A DNA stretch of 63,767 nucleotides from JADZEJ01 sp964426815 (GCA_964426815.1 CAYRRZ010000004.1:1-63767), one strand, 5' to 3'. Positions 47,363 to 56,374 are shown, counted from the first letter of the stretch. Notes: a model not told the origin generated them from the sequence alone. Numbers and translations: made by a program.

Positions 47363-48100
47363 ATGAGCGCTCACTTCATCGTCATTGATGGTTTAGATGG
47401 AGCAGGAAAATCAACCTTGTCCGAAGCGGCTCGAGCCTGGTTTATCTACAAAGGATTGCGCATCTTTGACGCCGTGGCCTGGTCAAAACAACATCACTAT
47501 CTCCCAAGTCTAAGCGATATTGGCGATGCGGATGTTCTCATTACTGCCGAACCCACCCATGTCGGAACGGGGGCAGCCGTCCGAAATATCGTCCAAGCCG
47601 TCGGCACAACCTATACCTCTCACCAAACCGCCGCGGCCTATGCCTTAGATCGTGATCTTCATAATCGGCAACTCGTTCATCCATTTTTAGCTACCAATCC
47701 GCAGGGTTGGGTCTTACAAGAACGTGGACTAACATCCTCGCTCGCCTATCAACCCTTGCAAAGTTTTCGCAACCAAGACCCTGACCCCTTAACCACTGCC
47801 CAAGTTCTCGCTCTCCCGGGCAATCAAACCGCCCTACTCCACGTTCCTGATCTATTCGTCTTTTTAGAGATTGACGCTAAGACAGCCCAACAACGTCTCA
47901 GCCAGCGTCGCGGAACCGAACCAGAAGACATATTTGACGACCAAGGCTTCCAACACGCCCTGCGTGACCGCTATGCACTCCCCGAAGTCACCGAACCCTG
48001 GACCAGTCGTGGAACCAAAATCATTCATCTAGACGGATGTCAGTCCAAAGACCAAGTAACCCAGGCTCTGATTCAAGAATTAGAACTCTTGGCAAAATGA
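47363..48100 (+). CDS. tmk: Thymidylate kinase-like protein
   Basis: TMK phosphorylates dTMP to dTDP. The 245-aa product has the P-loop GLDGAGKST (residues 10-18), the DR-type motif in YALDRDLHNRQLV, an ERG segment (VLQERGLTSSLAYQ) and the lid-like QRLSQRRGTEPEDIFDD. It is longer than the usual 205-210 aa because of an insertion after the P-loop helix. Its divergent neighbour is thyA, so the dTMP pathway continues across the strand change. An alternative nucleoside-monophosphate kinase specificity cannot be excluded. Confidence 0.85.
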   Translation: MSAHFIVIDGLDGAGKSTLSEAARAWFIYKGLRIFDAVAWSKQHHYLPSLSDIGDADVLITAEPTHVGTGAAVRNIVQAVGTTYTSHQTAAAYALDRDLHNRQLVHPFLATNPQGWVLQERGLTSSLAYQPLQSFRNQDPDPLTTAQVLALPGNQTALLHVPDLFVFLEIDAKTAQQRLSQRRGTEPEDIFDDQGFQHALRDRYALPEVTEPWTSRGTKIIHLDGCQSKDQVTQALIQELELLAK

Positions 48101-48133
48101 AGCCAAAGGGTGGTTTTTTTAGACATTTTTCGC

Positions 48134-48139
48134 TATACT
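48134..48139 (+). promoter_or_regulatory. -10 box of the 249-aa membrane protein gene
   Basis: TATACT ends 9 nt before the ATG at 48149, a near-leaderless spacing. Confidence 0.5.
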
Positions 48140-48148
48140 TTGAGATAT

Positions 48149-48898
48149 ATGAATAAACCCCTGCCAAGCGTCAGCACCCTCATCGGAGAGTCCTGGAATC
48201 AGTTCAAGGCGACCTGGAATGAAAGCTCCAAAGTCTCCATGTGGATTTTATATCTCAGCCTGGTGGGTTTTGGCCTTTCCATTATCGAAAAGCTTGCCCC
48301 TGGCATTCGCATATGGCTCTTTCCCATCGACATCGCTATTGCCGTCGTATCGGTTTGGGTCGGAATTCGCTTAATGCAAGCCATGTTTGATATCGAAGAT
48401 GGCAAAAAACCAGATCTCTCAAAAGAAATTCAAAAGAAAGCCTGGACTCTTTTTGTACCAATGCTTTGGATCGGTTTGCTTCAAGGCTTTATCACTCTCG
48501 GCGGTCTCCTCCTCTTGATTGTCCCGGGTATCTATCTCGGTCTGGCTTTATCATTTTCACAATACTATCTCTTAAGTGAAAACAAACGCGGACTCGCCTC
48601 ACTCTCTGCATCACGCGCTTTAGTCAAAGGCCGCTGGTGGGCTACCTGGTGGCGCATGTTTGCCGGCAATCTGGTGCTTGGCCTTGGAATCGCCGCCATT
48701 GCGATTATTGCAACCCTTGTCATTGGTCTTGCAACGGGTCCCGCAAACTTTCTCACCGCTCTCCGCGAACCTCAATTAGCTGATCCACTCATTGTTGGTA
48801 TTCAAAACTTAGTTCAAGGCATGATCAGCGCCGCCTTTTTGCCACTCACAACCCTCTACGGTGTGAAGGTCTTCCGTGCCTTGGAAAAGACCCGGTAG
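48149..48898 (+). CDS. Unknown polytopic membrane protein
   Basis: A 249-aa protein of unknown function. The start at 48149 (MNKPLPSVSTLIGESWNQFKATW) has TATACT upstream; an earlier in-frame ATG at 48110 lies before that box. Hydrophobic segments are at about 30-48, 53-75, 105-140, 165-190 and 210-235. The amphipathic GKKPDLSKEIQKKAWTLF and IVPGIYLGLALSFSQYYLLSENKRGLASLSASRALVKGRWW patterns are typical of the uncharacterised DUF975/YciC-like and GerPPHOSPHORYL-diester-phosphodiesterase-membrane-domain families. It precedes gatB by 27 nt. Confidence 0.65.
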   Translation: MNKPLPSVSTLIGESWNQFKATWNESSKVSMWILYLSLVGFGLSIIEKLAPGIRIWLFPIDIAIAVVSVWVGIRLMQAMFDIEDGKKPDLSKEIQKKAWTLFVPMLWIGLLQGFITLGGLLLLIVPGIYLGLALSFSQYYLLSENKRGLASLSASRALVKGRWWATWWRMFAGNLVLGLGIAAIAIIATLVIGLATGPANFLTALREPQLADPLIVGIQNLVQGMISAAFLPLTTLYGVKVFRALEKTR

Positions 48899-48925
48899 AG
48901 GTGCTAGGCTGGCCACATCTCCTGT

Positions 48926-50461
48926 ATGAAATTGATCCCTATTATCGGCCTTGAAGTCCATGTTCAGCTCAAAACAGCTTCAAAAATGTTTTGTAGCTGT
49001 GCCAATGTAGACGATGGAGCGCCTCCAAATACCGCCATTTGCCCGGTCTGTACGGGCCAACCAGGCGCCCTTCCAGCCTTAAACGCCAAAGCGATTGAGC
49101 TCGGTGCTAAGGTTGGCTTGGCTTTGAACTGCAAAATCCCCGATCGCTCGGTTTTTGATCGCAAGAATTACTTCTACCCAGACCTGCCAAAGGGATATCA
49201 AATTTCGCAATTCCACGAACCAATCGCCGAGCACGGTCATATCGAATTCGATGTGCCAAAGGCGCAGCCTCCGCGCGATCATATTCGCATCGGCATCACC
49301 CGCGCTCATCTTGAAGAAGACGCTGCCAAAAACGCCCATATCGCTGACGCCGATAGTCATGCGACCTATGTCGACTACAATCGCGCCGGAACTCCGCTCA
49401 TCGAAATCGTGAGTGAACCAGAAATTCGCTCTCCGCAAGAAGCCAAGGCTTATCTGCAAGAAATGCGCGCCATCCTACGCACGCTCAAAGCCTCTGATGC
49501 AGAAATGGAAAAAGGCCAAATGCGTTGCGATGCCAATATCTCTTTAATCGAGGTTGATGACAACAACCTTCCACTCAAACCCGGCTTCAATCCAAAAGTG
49601 GAAATCAAAAATCTCAACTCTTTCAAAGCGGTTGAACGCGCTCTAACCTACGAAATCGAACGTCAGAAAAAAGAATACGAATCCGGCTTAGTCCCCGTTG
49701 GTGCCACCCGTGGTTGGGATGAAAACAAAGGCCAAACCTTTGAACAGCGTCTCAAAGAAACCAATGCCGACTATCGCTACTTCCCAGAGCCAGATCTTCC
49801 ACCGCAAGACTTACTCGCTATTCGCGAACATCTCACCCATCGTATGCCAGAACTTCCACAAGCCAAACGCACCCGTCTCATGTCAGAATGGGGCTTCTCC
49901 AAAGCTGATGCCGACTTTTTGGTCGAAAATACGTGGGACGAATATGCCGAACATGTCATGGGTGAACTCGGCAGCTGGATGGAAGCCACCGATGACACCA
50001 ATGTTTCAGGCGGCGAGCTCTTAAGCGAACGCAAAAAAGCCTTAGCAAAATTAGCCGGCGGTTGGTTAACCTCAAAACTCGCAGGCATTCTGACCGAGAA
50101 AAATCTCACCATTAAGGACTGCAAGGTCGAGGCCGAAGACTTTGCTGAATTTCTCCATCTCATCGACAAAGGAGAAGTTGGAAGCGCAAATGCACAAAAA
50201 CTTCTCGTCATGATGGTTGAAACGGGTGACGATCCTTCGCATCTCATGGAACGTAACAATCTTGGCCAGAACATGGATCTCGCGACATTGGCAGAAATCA
50301 TTCGCGGCATTGTCCAAAACTCGCCCGATCAAGTTGCCCAGGTAAAGCAAGGCAAGCTCGGCATTCTCAAATGGTTTGTCGGAGCCGTCATGAAGGCCAC
50401 CGAAGGTAAAGCCAATCCAACGATCGCAGAAGAAATGATCAAAAAAGAAATCGGGGAATAA
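48926..50461 (+). CDS. gatB: Asp/Glu-tRNA(Asn/Gln) amidotransferase subunit B
   Basis: GatB with GatA and GatC amidates misacylated Glu-tRNA-Gln or Asp-tRNA-Asn; GatB carries the kinase and tRNA-binding parts. Over 511 aa: IGLEVHVQLKTASKMFCSC with the zinc Cys pairs (FCSC and CPVCTGQPG), then KNYFYPDLPKGYQISQF, EDAAKNAH, DYNRAGTPLIEIVSEP, and the C-terminal helical and YqeY-like tail (KVEAEDFAEFLHLIDKGEV). gatA and gatC are not in the window. The stop codon is in the loop of its terminator and only 11 nt separate it from the miaA stop on the other strand. Confidence 0.97.
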   Translation: MKLIPIIGLEVHVQLKTASKMFCSCANVDDGAPPNTAICPVCTGQPGALPALNAKAIELGAKVGLALNCKIPDRSVFDRKNYFYPDLPKGYQISQFHEPIAEHGHIEFDVPKAQPPRDHIRIGITRAHLEEDAAKNAHIADADSHATYVDYNRAGTPLIEIVSEPEIRSPQEAKAYLQEMRAILRTLKASDAEMEKGQMRCDANISLIEVDDNNLPLKPGFNPKVEIKNLNSFKAVERALTYEIERQKKEYESGLVPVGATRGWDENKGQTFEQRLKETNADYRYFPEPDLPPQDLLAIREHLTHRMPELPQAKRTRLMSEWGFSKADADFLVENTWDEYAEHVMGELGSWMEATDDTNVSGGELLSERKKALAKLAGGWLTSKLAGILTEKNLTIKDCKVEAEDFAEFLHLIDKGEVGSANAQKLLVMMVETGDDPSHLMERNNLGQNMDLATLAEIIRGIVQNSPDQVAQVKQGKLGILKWFVGAVMKATEGKANPTIAEEMIKKEIGE

Positions 50462-50475
50462 CCCCGATTTTTTTA
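50448..50475. terminator. Shared terminator with the gatB stop codon in its loop
   Basis: Nine-bp stem AAATCGGGG/CCCCGATTT (50448-50456 and 50462-50470), loop AATAA, then seven T. The gatB TAA is in the loop. On the minus strand the hairpin is followed by T-rich sequence after miaA, so it can end both genes. Confidence 0.85.
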
Positions 50476-51375
50476 TTCTTTAGCTGCAAGATGTTGTTCA
50501 ACCAAGGCCATCGCCTCCGCTTCATCTACCACCCAATGAATCCGGGGATCACGACGAAACCATGTCATCTGTCGCTTGGCAAAAGCCCAGACATCTTTTT
50601 TAATTACTTCTGTCGCTAATGCAAGATCCCACTCGCCAGCAATAACTTTTGCTAGCTGAGGATATCCAATAGACGTCATCGAAATTGCATCCACCGAAAC
50701 ACCTAATTCAATCAATCGCTGCACTTCTTGAAGCCATCCGCGTGCCAACATCGCATCAACCATCGACTCCATTCGCGCTCGAAGCACATCCGGCGAATGC
50801 CGCAGGCCAATCTGTAAAGACTGCACCAATGGCGGACCCATTGCTTTTTGCGCCGTAAATGGCGTTCCTGTCATAGTCGCTACCTCCAAAGCTCGCATCA
50901 CCCGACGAGGATTTTTTAAATCAACACAAGTTGCTGCATCCGGATCACACGCTAATAAATCAGCCACCAAATCCTTCAAAGGTCTTTGGTCCATGAGCTT
51001 ACGCCAAGCCTCTTGCGGCGGAACCTTTGGATACTGGGGATTATCCACAATCGCGCGAATATATAAACCCGTCCCACCAACCACAAACGGAAGCTTTTTA
51101 CGACCCGATATTTCTACAATGCGAGCATGAGCCATGTCGCGCCACTCAGACACCGTAATGGCCAATTCTGGGTCAAGAAAGGCATACAAATGATGCGGAA
51201 CAATCAACAAATCTTCCGGGACGCTCGTCCCAATCTCAAGACCCCGATAAATTTGTCGCGAATCGGCATTCACGATTTCTCCCTGAAAGCGCTGCGCTAA
51301 AGCCGTCGCCAAAGTCGACTTGCCAGAAGCCGTCGGCCCGACCACACATACGACCTTCGGGAGAACTTCAGACAT
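50473..51375 (-). CDS. miaA: tRNA dimethylallyltransferase
   Basis: MiaA adds a dimethylallyl group to A37 of tRNAs reading UNN codons. The 300-aa product has the P-loop VVGPTASGKSTLATALA, the DSRQIYRGLEIGT motif, the VGGTGLYIRAIVD segment, and the tRNA-contact region SIGYPQLAKVIAGEWDLALATEVIKKDVWAFAKRQMTWFRRD. Length is typical. It follows miaB by 8 nt, so both steps leading to ms2i6A37 are made from one transcript. Its stop overlaps the T-run of the gatB terminator. Confidence 0.96.
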   Translation of the reverse strand: MSEVLPKVVCVVGPTASGKSTLATALAQRFQGEIVNADSRQIYRGLEIGTSVPEDLLIVPHHLYAFLDPELAITVSEWRDMAHARIVEISGRKKLPFVVGGTGLYIRAIVDNPQYPKVPPQEAWRKLMDQRPLKDLVADLLACDPDAATCVDLKNPRRVMRALEVATMTGTPFTAQKAMGPPLVQSLQIGLRHSPDVLRARMESMVDAMLARGWLQEVQRLIELGVSVDAISMTSIGYPQLAKVIAGEWDLALATEVIKKDVWAFAKRQMTWFRRDPRIHWVVDEAEAMALVEQHLAAKE

Positions 51376-51383
51376 AAAAAAAA

Positions 51384-52757
51384 TTACGCAACCGCCTCAC
51401 CCAACAATTGCCACTCCATCGCCATCCGAATCTGAACAGACACGATAGATCCAATCTCAATCCCCTCTTTCACCGGAAATGAAACGCGTTTCATCTCCCC
51501 AGAATTTCCTGAAGCCGTACCATTCTTGATTGCATCCACCAAAACCGAAACCGTCTTTCCGATAAATGCTTGATTCTTTCGCTTCGCTGTTTCTTCCATC
51601 AAAGATTGAAGAATACCCCAACGTCTTTTCTTTTCTTCTCTTTCAACATCATCCTGAAACAACTTCACTCCCAGTGTACCAGAGCGCGGACTATATTGCG
51701 CCGTATACGAAATATCAAAATCACATTCGCGATATAAAGACACCGTCTCATCGAATTGTTCAAGCGTCTCACCCGGAAAGCCAACAATAATATCCGTTCC
51801 CAAAGCAATTCCTGGACGTTTCGCTTTAATTTTTTGAATAACATCTAAAAACTGTTCACGTGTATATTTGCGATTCATCCGAAACAATACTTCGGAGCTC
51901 CCCGCCTGAACCGGCAAGTGCAAATAATTGACCTGCTTTGGCAAATTCAAGGCATCAATAACCTCATCCGTCATCGAATTTGGATGTGGCGCTGTCCAAT
52001 GCAAACGTTCCAAGCCAGGAATCTGATTAATTTCCCACAACAATTCTGCAAAATGATTCAAATTGAGTGGAGGAATCGTCGCATAGTTTCGCACATACGG
52101 ATTCTCCGCAGAAAAAACCTCGGGATCAGGCGCCTTATACGAATTAACCGTTTGTCCCAATAACGTAATTTCAACCACACCATGCGCAACCAATTCACGC
52201 ACTTCATCTAAAATATCTTTGGCCGGACGATTCTGTTCCATGCCGCGCGCATAAGGCACCACACAATACGTACAGAATTTATTACATCCTGTTTGAATCG
52301 TCACAAAAGCCTGCGCCGACGGTGCGCGCAAGGGCTGCAGTTTCAAATAATCAACTTCAAGCGAATCCGAGTTCACCAAATCAGGACGAAGCTCCGCAAT
52401 CCAACGCGGCAAGTGAACCATCTGCGGAGTTGGAAAATACAAATCCACCGGATCCATCTTGGCTTTAAATTCTTGTTTTTTATCACGACCAGCCATGCAA
52501 CCCGTCACTGCCACAATCACTTCCGGACGCTTTTGCTTGAGCTTAATCATGTCTTCCATTTTGCCATACACCCGCTCTTCCGCACTTTGACGCACTGAGC
52601 AGGTATTAAACAAAATCACATCCGCGACAGATTCATCCTCCGTCTCTACAAATCCCAAGCCCGCCAAAACGCCCGCAATGCGCTCGGAATCGTTTTTATT
52701 CATCTGGCATCCATAGGTCACCAAATGAAATGTAGGTTGTTTTGTGGCTTCTGGCAT
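51384..52757 (-). CDS. miaB: tRNA-2-methylthio-N6-dimethylallyladenosine synthase
   Basis: MiaB is a radical-SAM enzyme that methylthiolates i6A37 in tRNA. I start it at 52757 (MPEATKQPTFHLVTYGCQMNKND), giving 457 aa; a longer frame to 52859 would run antisense into the 55-aa gene's start. The N-terminal UPF0004 domain has Cys in TYGCQMN, NTCSVRQ and VTGCMAG, the radical-SAM motif is CNKFCTYCVVPY, and a TRAM domain ends the protein. It is 8 nt upstream of miaA. All six cluster Cys residues are present. Confidence 0.96.
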   Translation of the reverse strand: MPEATKQPTFHLVTYGCQMNKNDSERIAGVLAGLGFVETEDESVADVILFNTCSVRQSAEERVYGKMEDMIKLKQKRPEVIVAVTGCMAGRDKKQEFKAKMDPVDLYFPTPQMVHLPRWIAELRPDLVNSDSLEVDYLKLQPLRAPSAQAFVTIQTGCNKFCTYCVVPYARGMEQNRPAKDILDEVRELVAHGVVEITLLGQTVNSYKAPDPEVFSAENPYVRNYATIPPLNLNHFAELLWEINQIPGLERLHWTAPHPNSMTDEVIDALNLPKQVNYLHLPVQAGSSEVLFRMNRKYTREQFLDVIQKIKAKRPGIALGTDIIVGFPGETLEQFDETVSLYRECDFDISYTAQYSPRSGTLGVKLFQDDVEREEKKRRWGILQSLMEETAKRKNQAFIGKTVSVLVDAIKNGTASGNSGEMKRVSFPVKEGIEIGSIVSVQIRMAMEWQLLGEAVA

Positions 52758-52820
52758 GGCCGGCACCGTAACATGCTTTTGCTGAATTTTCCAGGGGCAT
52801 ATGCTATCCTTAGGCCAGAT

Positions 52821-52988
52821 ATGCCCCTCTCCTCTGAGCAACAAACCCGGGTCAAGCAAACGCTCGGAAATTACCGAAAAAAGGTCAAAGAAATCCTATC
52901 TGAGCATCGCGAAAAAGTCCTCGGCGCCGTAGCCAATCTAGACAAGAAAAAAACCGACAATTTGCGCAATCGCATTCAAAAAACCTAG
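52821..52988 (+). CDS. Small charged helical protein, 55 aa
   Basis: A short gene from the ATG at 52821 (MPLSSEQQTRVKQTLGN) to a TAG at 52986-52988. The product is rich in Lys, Glu, Gln and Arg, probably one or two helices with no membrane segment. An in-frame longer reading starts inside miaB on the other strand and is less likely. There is no recognised relative. Its stop codon is part of the terminator shared with enolase, and TATCCT lies 10 nt above. Support: compact spacing, terminator and -10, not homology. Confidence 0.55.
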   Translation: MPLSSEQQTRVKQTLGNYRKKVKEILSEHREKVLGAVANLDKKKTDNLRNRIQKT

Positions 52989-53006
52989 GTAATCCTAGGC
53001 TTTTTT
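52978..53006. terminator. Shared terminator overlapping both stop codons (55-aa gene and eno)
   Basis: AAAAAA-CCTAGG-TAAT-CCTAGG-C-TTTTTT (52978-53006): two CCTAGG palindromes 4 nt apart. The 55-aa TAG (52986-52988) is in the first arm and the enolase TAG (52997-52995, minus) is in the second. Works as a bidirectional terminator for convergent genes only 6 nt apart. Confidence 0.85.
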
Positions 53007-54263
53007 GTTCATTTCAAGTTCAATTTCCATCAACCGATTGTATTTCTCCACTCGCTCAGATCGAGATAAAGATCCCGTTTTAATATACTCGGCGCCAGAA
53101 GCCGCACATAGGTCGGCAATAAACGTGCTGTCCGTTTCACCCGAGCGATGCGAAATAATCACCGCAAACTTTGCCGCCTGCGCCGTTTGAATCGTCTCAA
53201 CCGTTTCAGACAAAGTCCCGATTTGATTTGGCTTGATCAAAATCGCCGTTGCCGCTTTTTCTTCAATCCCCTTCTTTAAACGCTCGACATTGGTCACAAA
53301 GAAATCATCCCCCACAATCAACGATTTCTTTTTCAAAACCGGCACCGCATTCTTCCAAGCCTGCCAATCATCCTCAGCGAATGGATCTTCAATCGACATA
53401 AGCGGATACGCTTTTTGCCAAGATTCATATCGCTTCAACAAATCCGCTGCATTCATCTGACGACCTTCTGCACGAAATACATACATCTTACGCTTCGCAT
53501 CATAAAATTCGCTCGAAGCGACATCCGTTGCCAAGGCAATGTCCTTCCCAGGTTTATACCCCGCCTTCTTAATGGCATGAACCAATAAATCAAAGGCTTC
53601 TTCCACATCTTCTAATTTTGGCGCAAATCCACCTTCATCACCAACCGTTGTGACATAGTCCTCAGATTTCAACAGCTTTGCCAAAACATGAAATACTTCA
53701 GACCCCGCACGAACCCGTTCTGCCATGTTTTTTTGTCGAGGCAAAATCATGCACTCCTGCACATCTAATGACCAATCTGCATGAGCTCCACCATTCAACA
53801 CATTCATCATCGGTATCGGCAAACTCGCATTTCGTTGAAAGTGGAATGTCTTACGCAATGATTGCCACAGAGGCATCTTGCGATGCATTGCCACTGCCTC
53901 AGCCGTCGCAAGAGAAACAGCTAATAACGCATTCGCACCAAGCTTTGCCTTGTTCTCCGTTCCATCCAATTCAATCATGACCTGATCCACATCTTGCTGA
54001 CGCGAAGCATCCATCCCACGCAAAACCGGCGCAATCGATTCAGTGATATGCTTCACGGCTTTCAAAACGCCTTTTCCGCCATAGCGTTTTCCGCCATCAC
54101 GCATTTCTAAAGCCTCATGCGAACCCGTCGAAGCACCCGATGGCACCTTCGCTTCAGCCGTTGCACCCGAAGACAAGGTCACACGACAAGCCACGGTTGG
54201 ATTTCCGCGTGAATCCAAAACTTCACGCGCCGTAATCGTTTTTATTTTTGAAGAAGAAAACAT
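52995..54263 (-). CDS. eno: Enolase
   Basis: Enolase interconverts 2-phosphoglycerate and phosphoenolpyruvate, the step before pyruvate kinase. Over 422 aa: IKTITAREVLDSRGNPTVACRV, the GASTGSHEALEMRDG loop, TVGDEGGFAPKLED (catalytic Glu), SIEDPFAEDDW, the catalytic Lys in ILIKPNQIGTLSETVETI, and the ISHRSGETDSTFIADL signature near the C-terminus. It ends inside the shared terminator. TATGCT lies 12 nt before its ATG. It follows, in the same direction, the SIMPL gene but a terminator separates them. Confidence 0.97.
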   Translation of the reverse strand: MFSSSKIKTITAREVLDSRGNPTVACRVTLSSGATAEAKVPSGASTGSHEALEMRDGGKRYGGKGVLKAVKHITESIAPVLRGMDASRQQDVDQVMIELDGTENKAKLGANALLAVSLATAEAVAMHRKMPLWQSLRKTFHFQRNASLPIPMMNVLNGGAHADWSLDVQECMILPRQKNMAERVRAGSEVFHVLAKLLKSEDYVTTVGDEGGFAPKLEDVEEAFDLLVHAIKKAGYKPGKDIALATDVASSEFYDAKRKMYVFRAEGRQMNAADLLKRYESWQKAYPLMSIEDPFAEDDWQAWKNAVPVLKKKSLIVGDDFFVTNVERLKKGIEEKAATAILIKPNQIGTLSETVETIQTAQAAKFAVIISHRSGETDSTFIADLCAASGAEYIKTGSLSRSERVEKYNRLMEIELEMNKKA

Positions 54264-54285
54264 AATTTCTCACACAGCATAACAT

Positions 54286-54317
54286 AAAAACACGCCCTCA
54301 TGAGAGCGTGTTTTTTT
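54286..54317 (-). terminator. Terminator of the SIMPL gene
   Basis: Stem ACACGC-x-CTC/GAG-x-GCGTGT around 54290-54312, with T-run on both sides (AAAAA before, seven T after). It ends the SIMPL transcript before the eno promoter. Confidence 0.8.
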
Positions 54318-54331
54318 CTTCAGACGAAACT

Positions 54332-55117
54332 TTAGCGAACCTCGAAAGTCACATTCACATTAGTCACGACATCAAGCGAACCGCTCTGAATGTCTGGGCT
54401 AGGTAAAGCCTGATCAATCGACGCATTCATCTGAGCTTTTGCTTCATACATTGGCATTGGAGGAAGCGCGCCATACCCACCTTCTGAGAAAGTCACAACC
54501 TTCACAATCTTCAGGCCCAATTCTTTGGCCAATTGATCTGCCTTTTTGCGAGCATCTTCAATTGCCAAAGTTCGAGCACGTTCTTGCAAAGTCTTTGGTT
54601 CATCAATCGTGAATTGAATCCCACCGCTCTGATTCATGCCCAATTCAGCAGCTTTGGCTAAAACATCACCCGCCTTATCCAAATCACGTAACTTAACGGT
54701 CAAATTCTGATTGATCGTGTATCCGATGATATTCTGTTTACCATCGCGCCAATCAATCTTTGGATTCAAATTGTAATTCGATGTCTGCAAATCCTTATCA
54801 GCCACGCCAAGCTCTTTCATCGCGGCAACGATCGCATTCATCTTCAAGGTATTGTTCTTTTGCGTCTCTTTAACGGTCAAAGCCTCGGTCTGCACGCCCA
54901 GATTAATGATCGCAACATCTGGTTTCGCCGTAACCTTACCCGTTCCATCAATCGTAATCACATCACGATCGCGAACAATCTTACCGATATAATTGTATTC
55001 CTCAGCTGCATTACGCGCCTTCAGTCCAACAAAAATAACAAGCGTAAGCGCGAGCAAACCAACTAAACCTTGAAAAAATTTATTTTGCATCATAGGTGAT
55101 GGTGTTTGTGTGGGCAT
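54332..55117 (-). CDS. SIMPL-domain (DUF541) membrane-anchored protein
   Basis: A 261-aa protein of the DUF541/SIMPL family, found in envelope or periplasm of many bacteria, where the function is not established. It has an N-terminal signal/anchor at about 12-30 (KFFQGLVGLLALTLVIFVGL), then the typical ITIDGTGKVTAKPDVAIINLGVQTEALTVKETQ and repeated duplicated motif RTLAIEDARKKADQLAKELGLKIVKVVTFSEGGY near the C-terminus. The start lies in CATATG with TAATAT 9 nt above. It is flanked by eno and pgk but terminated separately. Confidence 0.93.
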   Translation of the reverse strand: MPTQTPSPMMQNKFFQGLVGLLALTLVIFVGLKARNAAEEYNYIGKIVRDRDVITIDGTGKVTAKPDVAIINLGVQTEALTVKETQKNNTLKMNAIVAAMKELGVADKDLQTSNYNLNPKIDWRDGKQNIIGYTINQNLTVKLRDLDKAGDVLAKAAELGMNQSGGIQFTIDEPKTLQERARTLAIEDARKKADQLAKELGLKIVKVVTFSEGGYGALPPMPMYEAKAQMNASIDQALPSPDIQSGSLDVVTNVNVTFEVR

Positions 55118-55165
55118 ATGTGAATGATATTAATAGAACGAAAAAGACAAAAACCAATGACAGGC

Positions 55166-56359
55166 TCATTTCATAAGGGAAAGCAGTCCCGGTAATTTTC
55201 CTTTCTTTACAATAAATTCAAGCATCGCTCCCCCACCTGTGGATAAGTGGTCAAACCATTCGGACATTCCCGTTGCCAAAGCAACAGGCAACGTATCCCC
55301 ACCCCCAGCCACACCATAAGCTTTACCTTTGCTGCGTGAAGCAATGGCTCGACCAATGGTTAATGAACCATGTGAAAAAGCCGGTATCTCGGCCACACCC
55401 ATCGGACCATTCCACACCAAGGTCTTTGCTTGAGCGATCAACTCTGACCATTCTCGCATCGTTTGCGGCCCGATATCTCCAATCATCTCTGACTTAAGTA
55501 CACCCGTAATTGGCGCTACGCGAGCATAAGCATGCGCTTCAATTTTTTTTGCAACAATGACATCAACAGGCAAATGAATCTTTTTATTTTTCAATAATTT
55601 TTTTGCTGCTGCCACGCCCTCTTTTTCTACATATGACTTACCGATTTCTCGCTTTTGCGCGACAAAAAAGGCATGCGCCATCGCTCCACCAATACACACA
55701 TGATCCGCAATTTGTAATAAGGCATTCACCACCTCAATCTTGGTCGTAATTTTCGCTCCACCAACAAAAGCCACATATGGCTTTTTTGGTTTTTCAATAA
55801 CTTTTTCTAAGGCCTTCACTTCATCAACCAAAGTTGGACCAGCAAAATGAGGCAATAATTTGGCAATACCAACCACCGAAGCATGTGAGCGATGCGAACT
55901 CGCAAAAGCATCATTCACAAAAATATCAGCCAACGAAGCGTATGCCTTGGCTAGTTTTACATCATTCTTTTCTTCGCCTTCACTAAAGCGAACATTCTCC
56001 AAAAGAAAAACTGTTCCAGGCATTGCCTTCGAAACAATCGCCGAAACCTGTGCCAAACTATGTGGGACATCTAAGGCATACGGCAAATGACCAGCTTCTA
56101 AGCCATGTTCCAATGAAAGCAAGCGCAACAATCGCTTCGTGCTTAATTTCGGATCTTTCCCTTTTGGTCTTCCAAGATGTGTTGCGATCAACACAACTGC
56201 CCCACGCTCTTTCAACATCTTCACTGTTTCAATCGAACGTGAAAGTTTAAGCGAGTCCTCAGCGCCAAAGCCGGCGTCCAAAGGAACATTCCAGTCAACG
56301 CGCAAAAAAACGCGCTTGCCTTGCAAGGACTTACTCAGTGGAAGAATGGGAAGCTTCAT
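55166..56359 (-). CDS. pgk: Phosphoglycerate kinase
   Basis: PGK makes ATP from 1,3-bisphosphoglycerate. The 397-aa protein has GKRVFLRVDWNVPLDAG at the N-terminus, TVFLLENVRFSEGEEKNDV, the AFVGGAKITTKIEVVNALLQIADHVCIGGAMAHAF signature, and the C-terminal KAYGVAGGGDTLPVA and HLSTGGGAMLEFI loops. It lies 18 nt below gap on the same strand, but TACACT ends 6 nt before its ATG, so it may also be transcribed from a leaderless promoter inside that gap. The SIMPL gene follows 48 nt later. Confidence 0.97.
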   Translation of the reverse strand: MKLPILPLSKSLQGKRVFLRVDWNVPLDAGFGAEDSLKLSRSIETVKMLKERGAVVLIATHLGRPKGKDPKLSTKRLLRLLSLEHGLEAGHLPYALDVPHSLAQVSAIVSKAMPGTVFLLENVRFSEGEEKNDVKLAKAYASLADIFVNDAFASSHRSHASVVGIAKLLPHFAGPTLVDEVKALEKVIEKPKKPYVAFVGGAKITTKIEVVNALLQIADHVCIGGAMAHAFFVAQKREIGKSYVEKEGVAAAKKLLKNKKIHLPVDVIVAKKIEAHAYARVAPITGVLKSEMIGDIGPQTMREWSELIAQAKTLVWNGPMGVAEIPAFSHGSLTIGRAIASRSKGKAYGVAGGGDTLPVALATGMSEWFDHLSTGGGAMLEFIVKKGKLPGLLSLMK

Positions 56360-56365
56360 TGGAAC

Positions 56366-56374
56366 AGTGTAACA
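56366..56374 (-). promoter_or_regulatory. Extended -10 promoter of pgk
   Basis: Minus strand TGTTACACT, its -10 ending 6 nt before the pgk ATG. It overlaps the last bases of the short gap-pgk interval. Confidence 0.55.
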
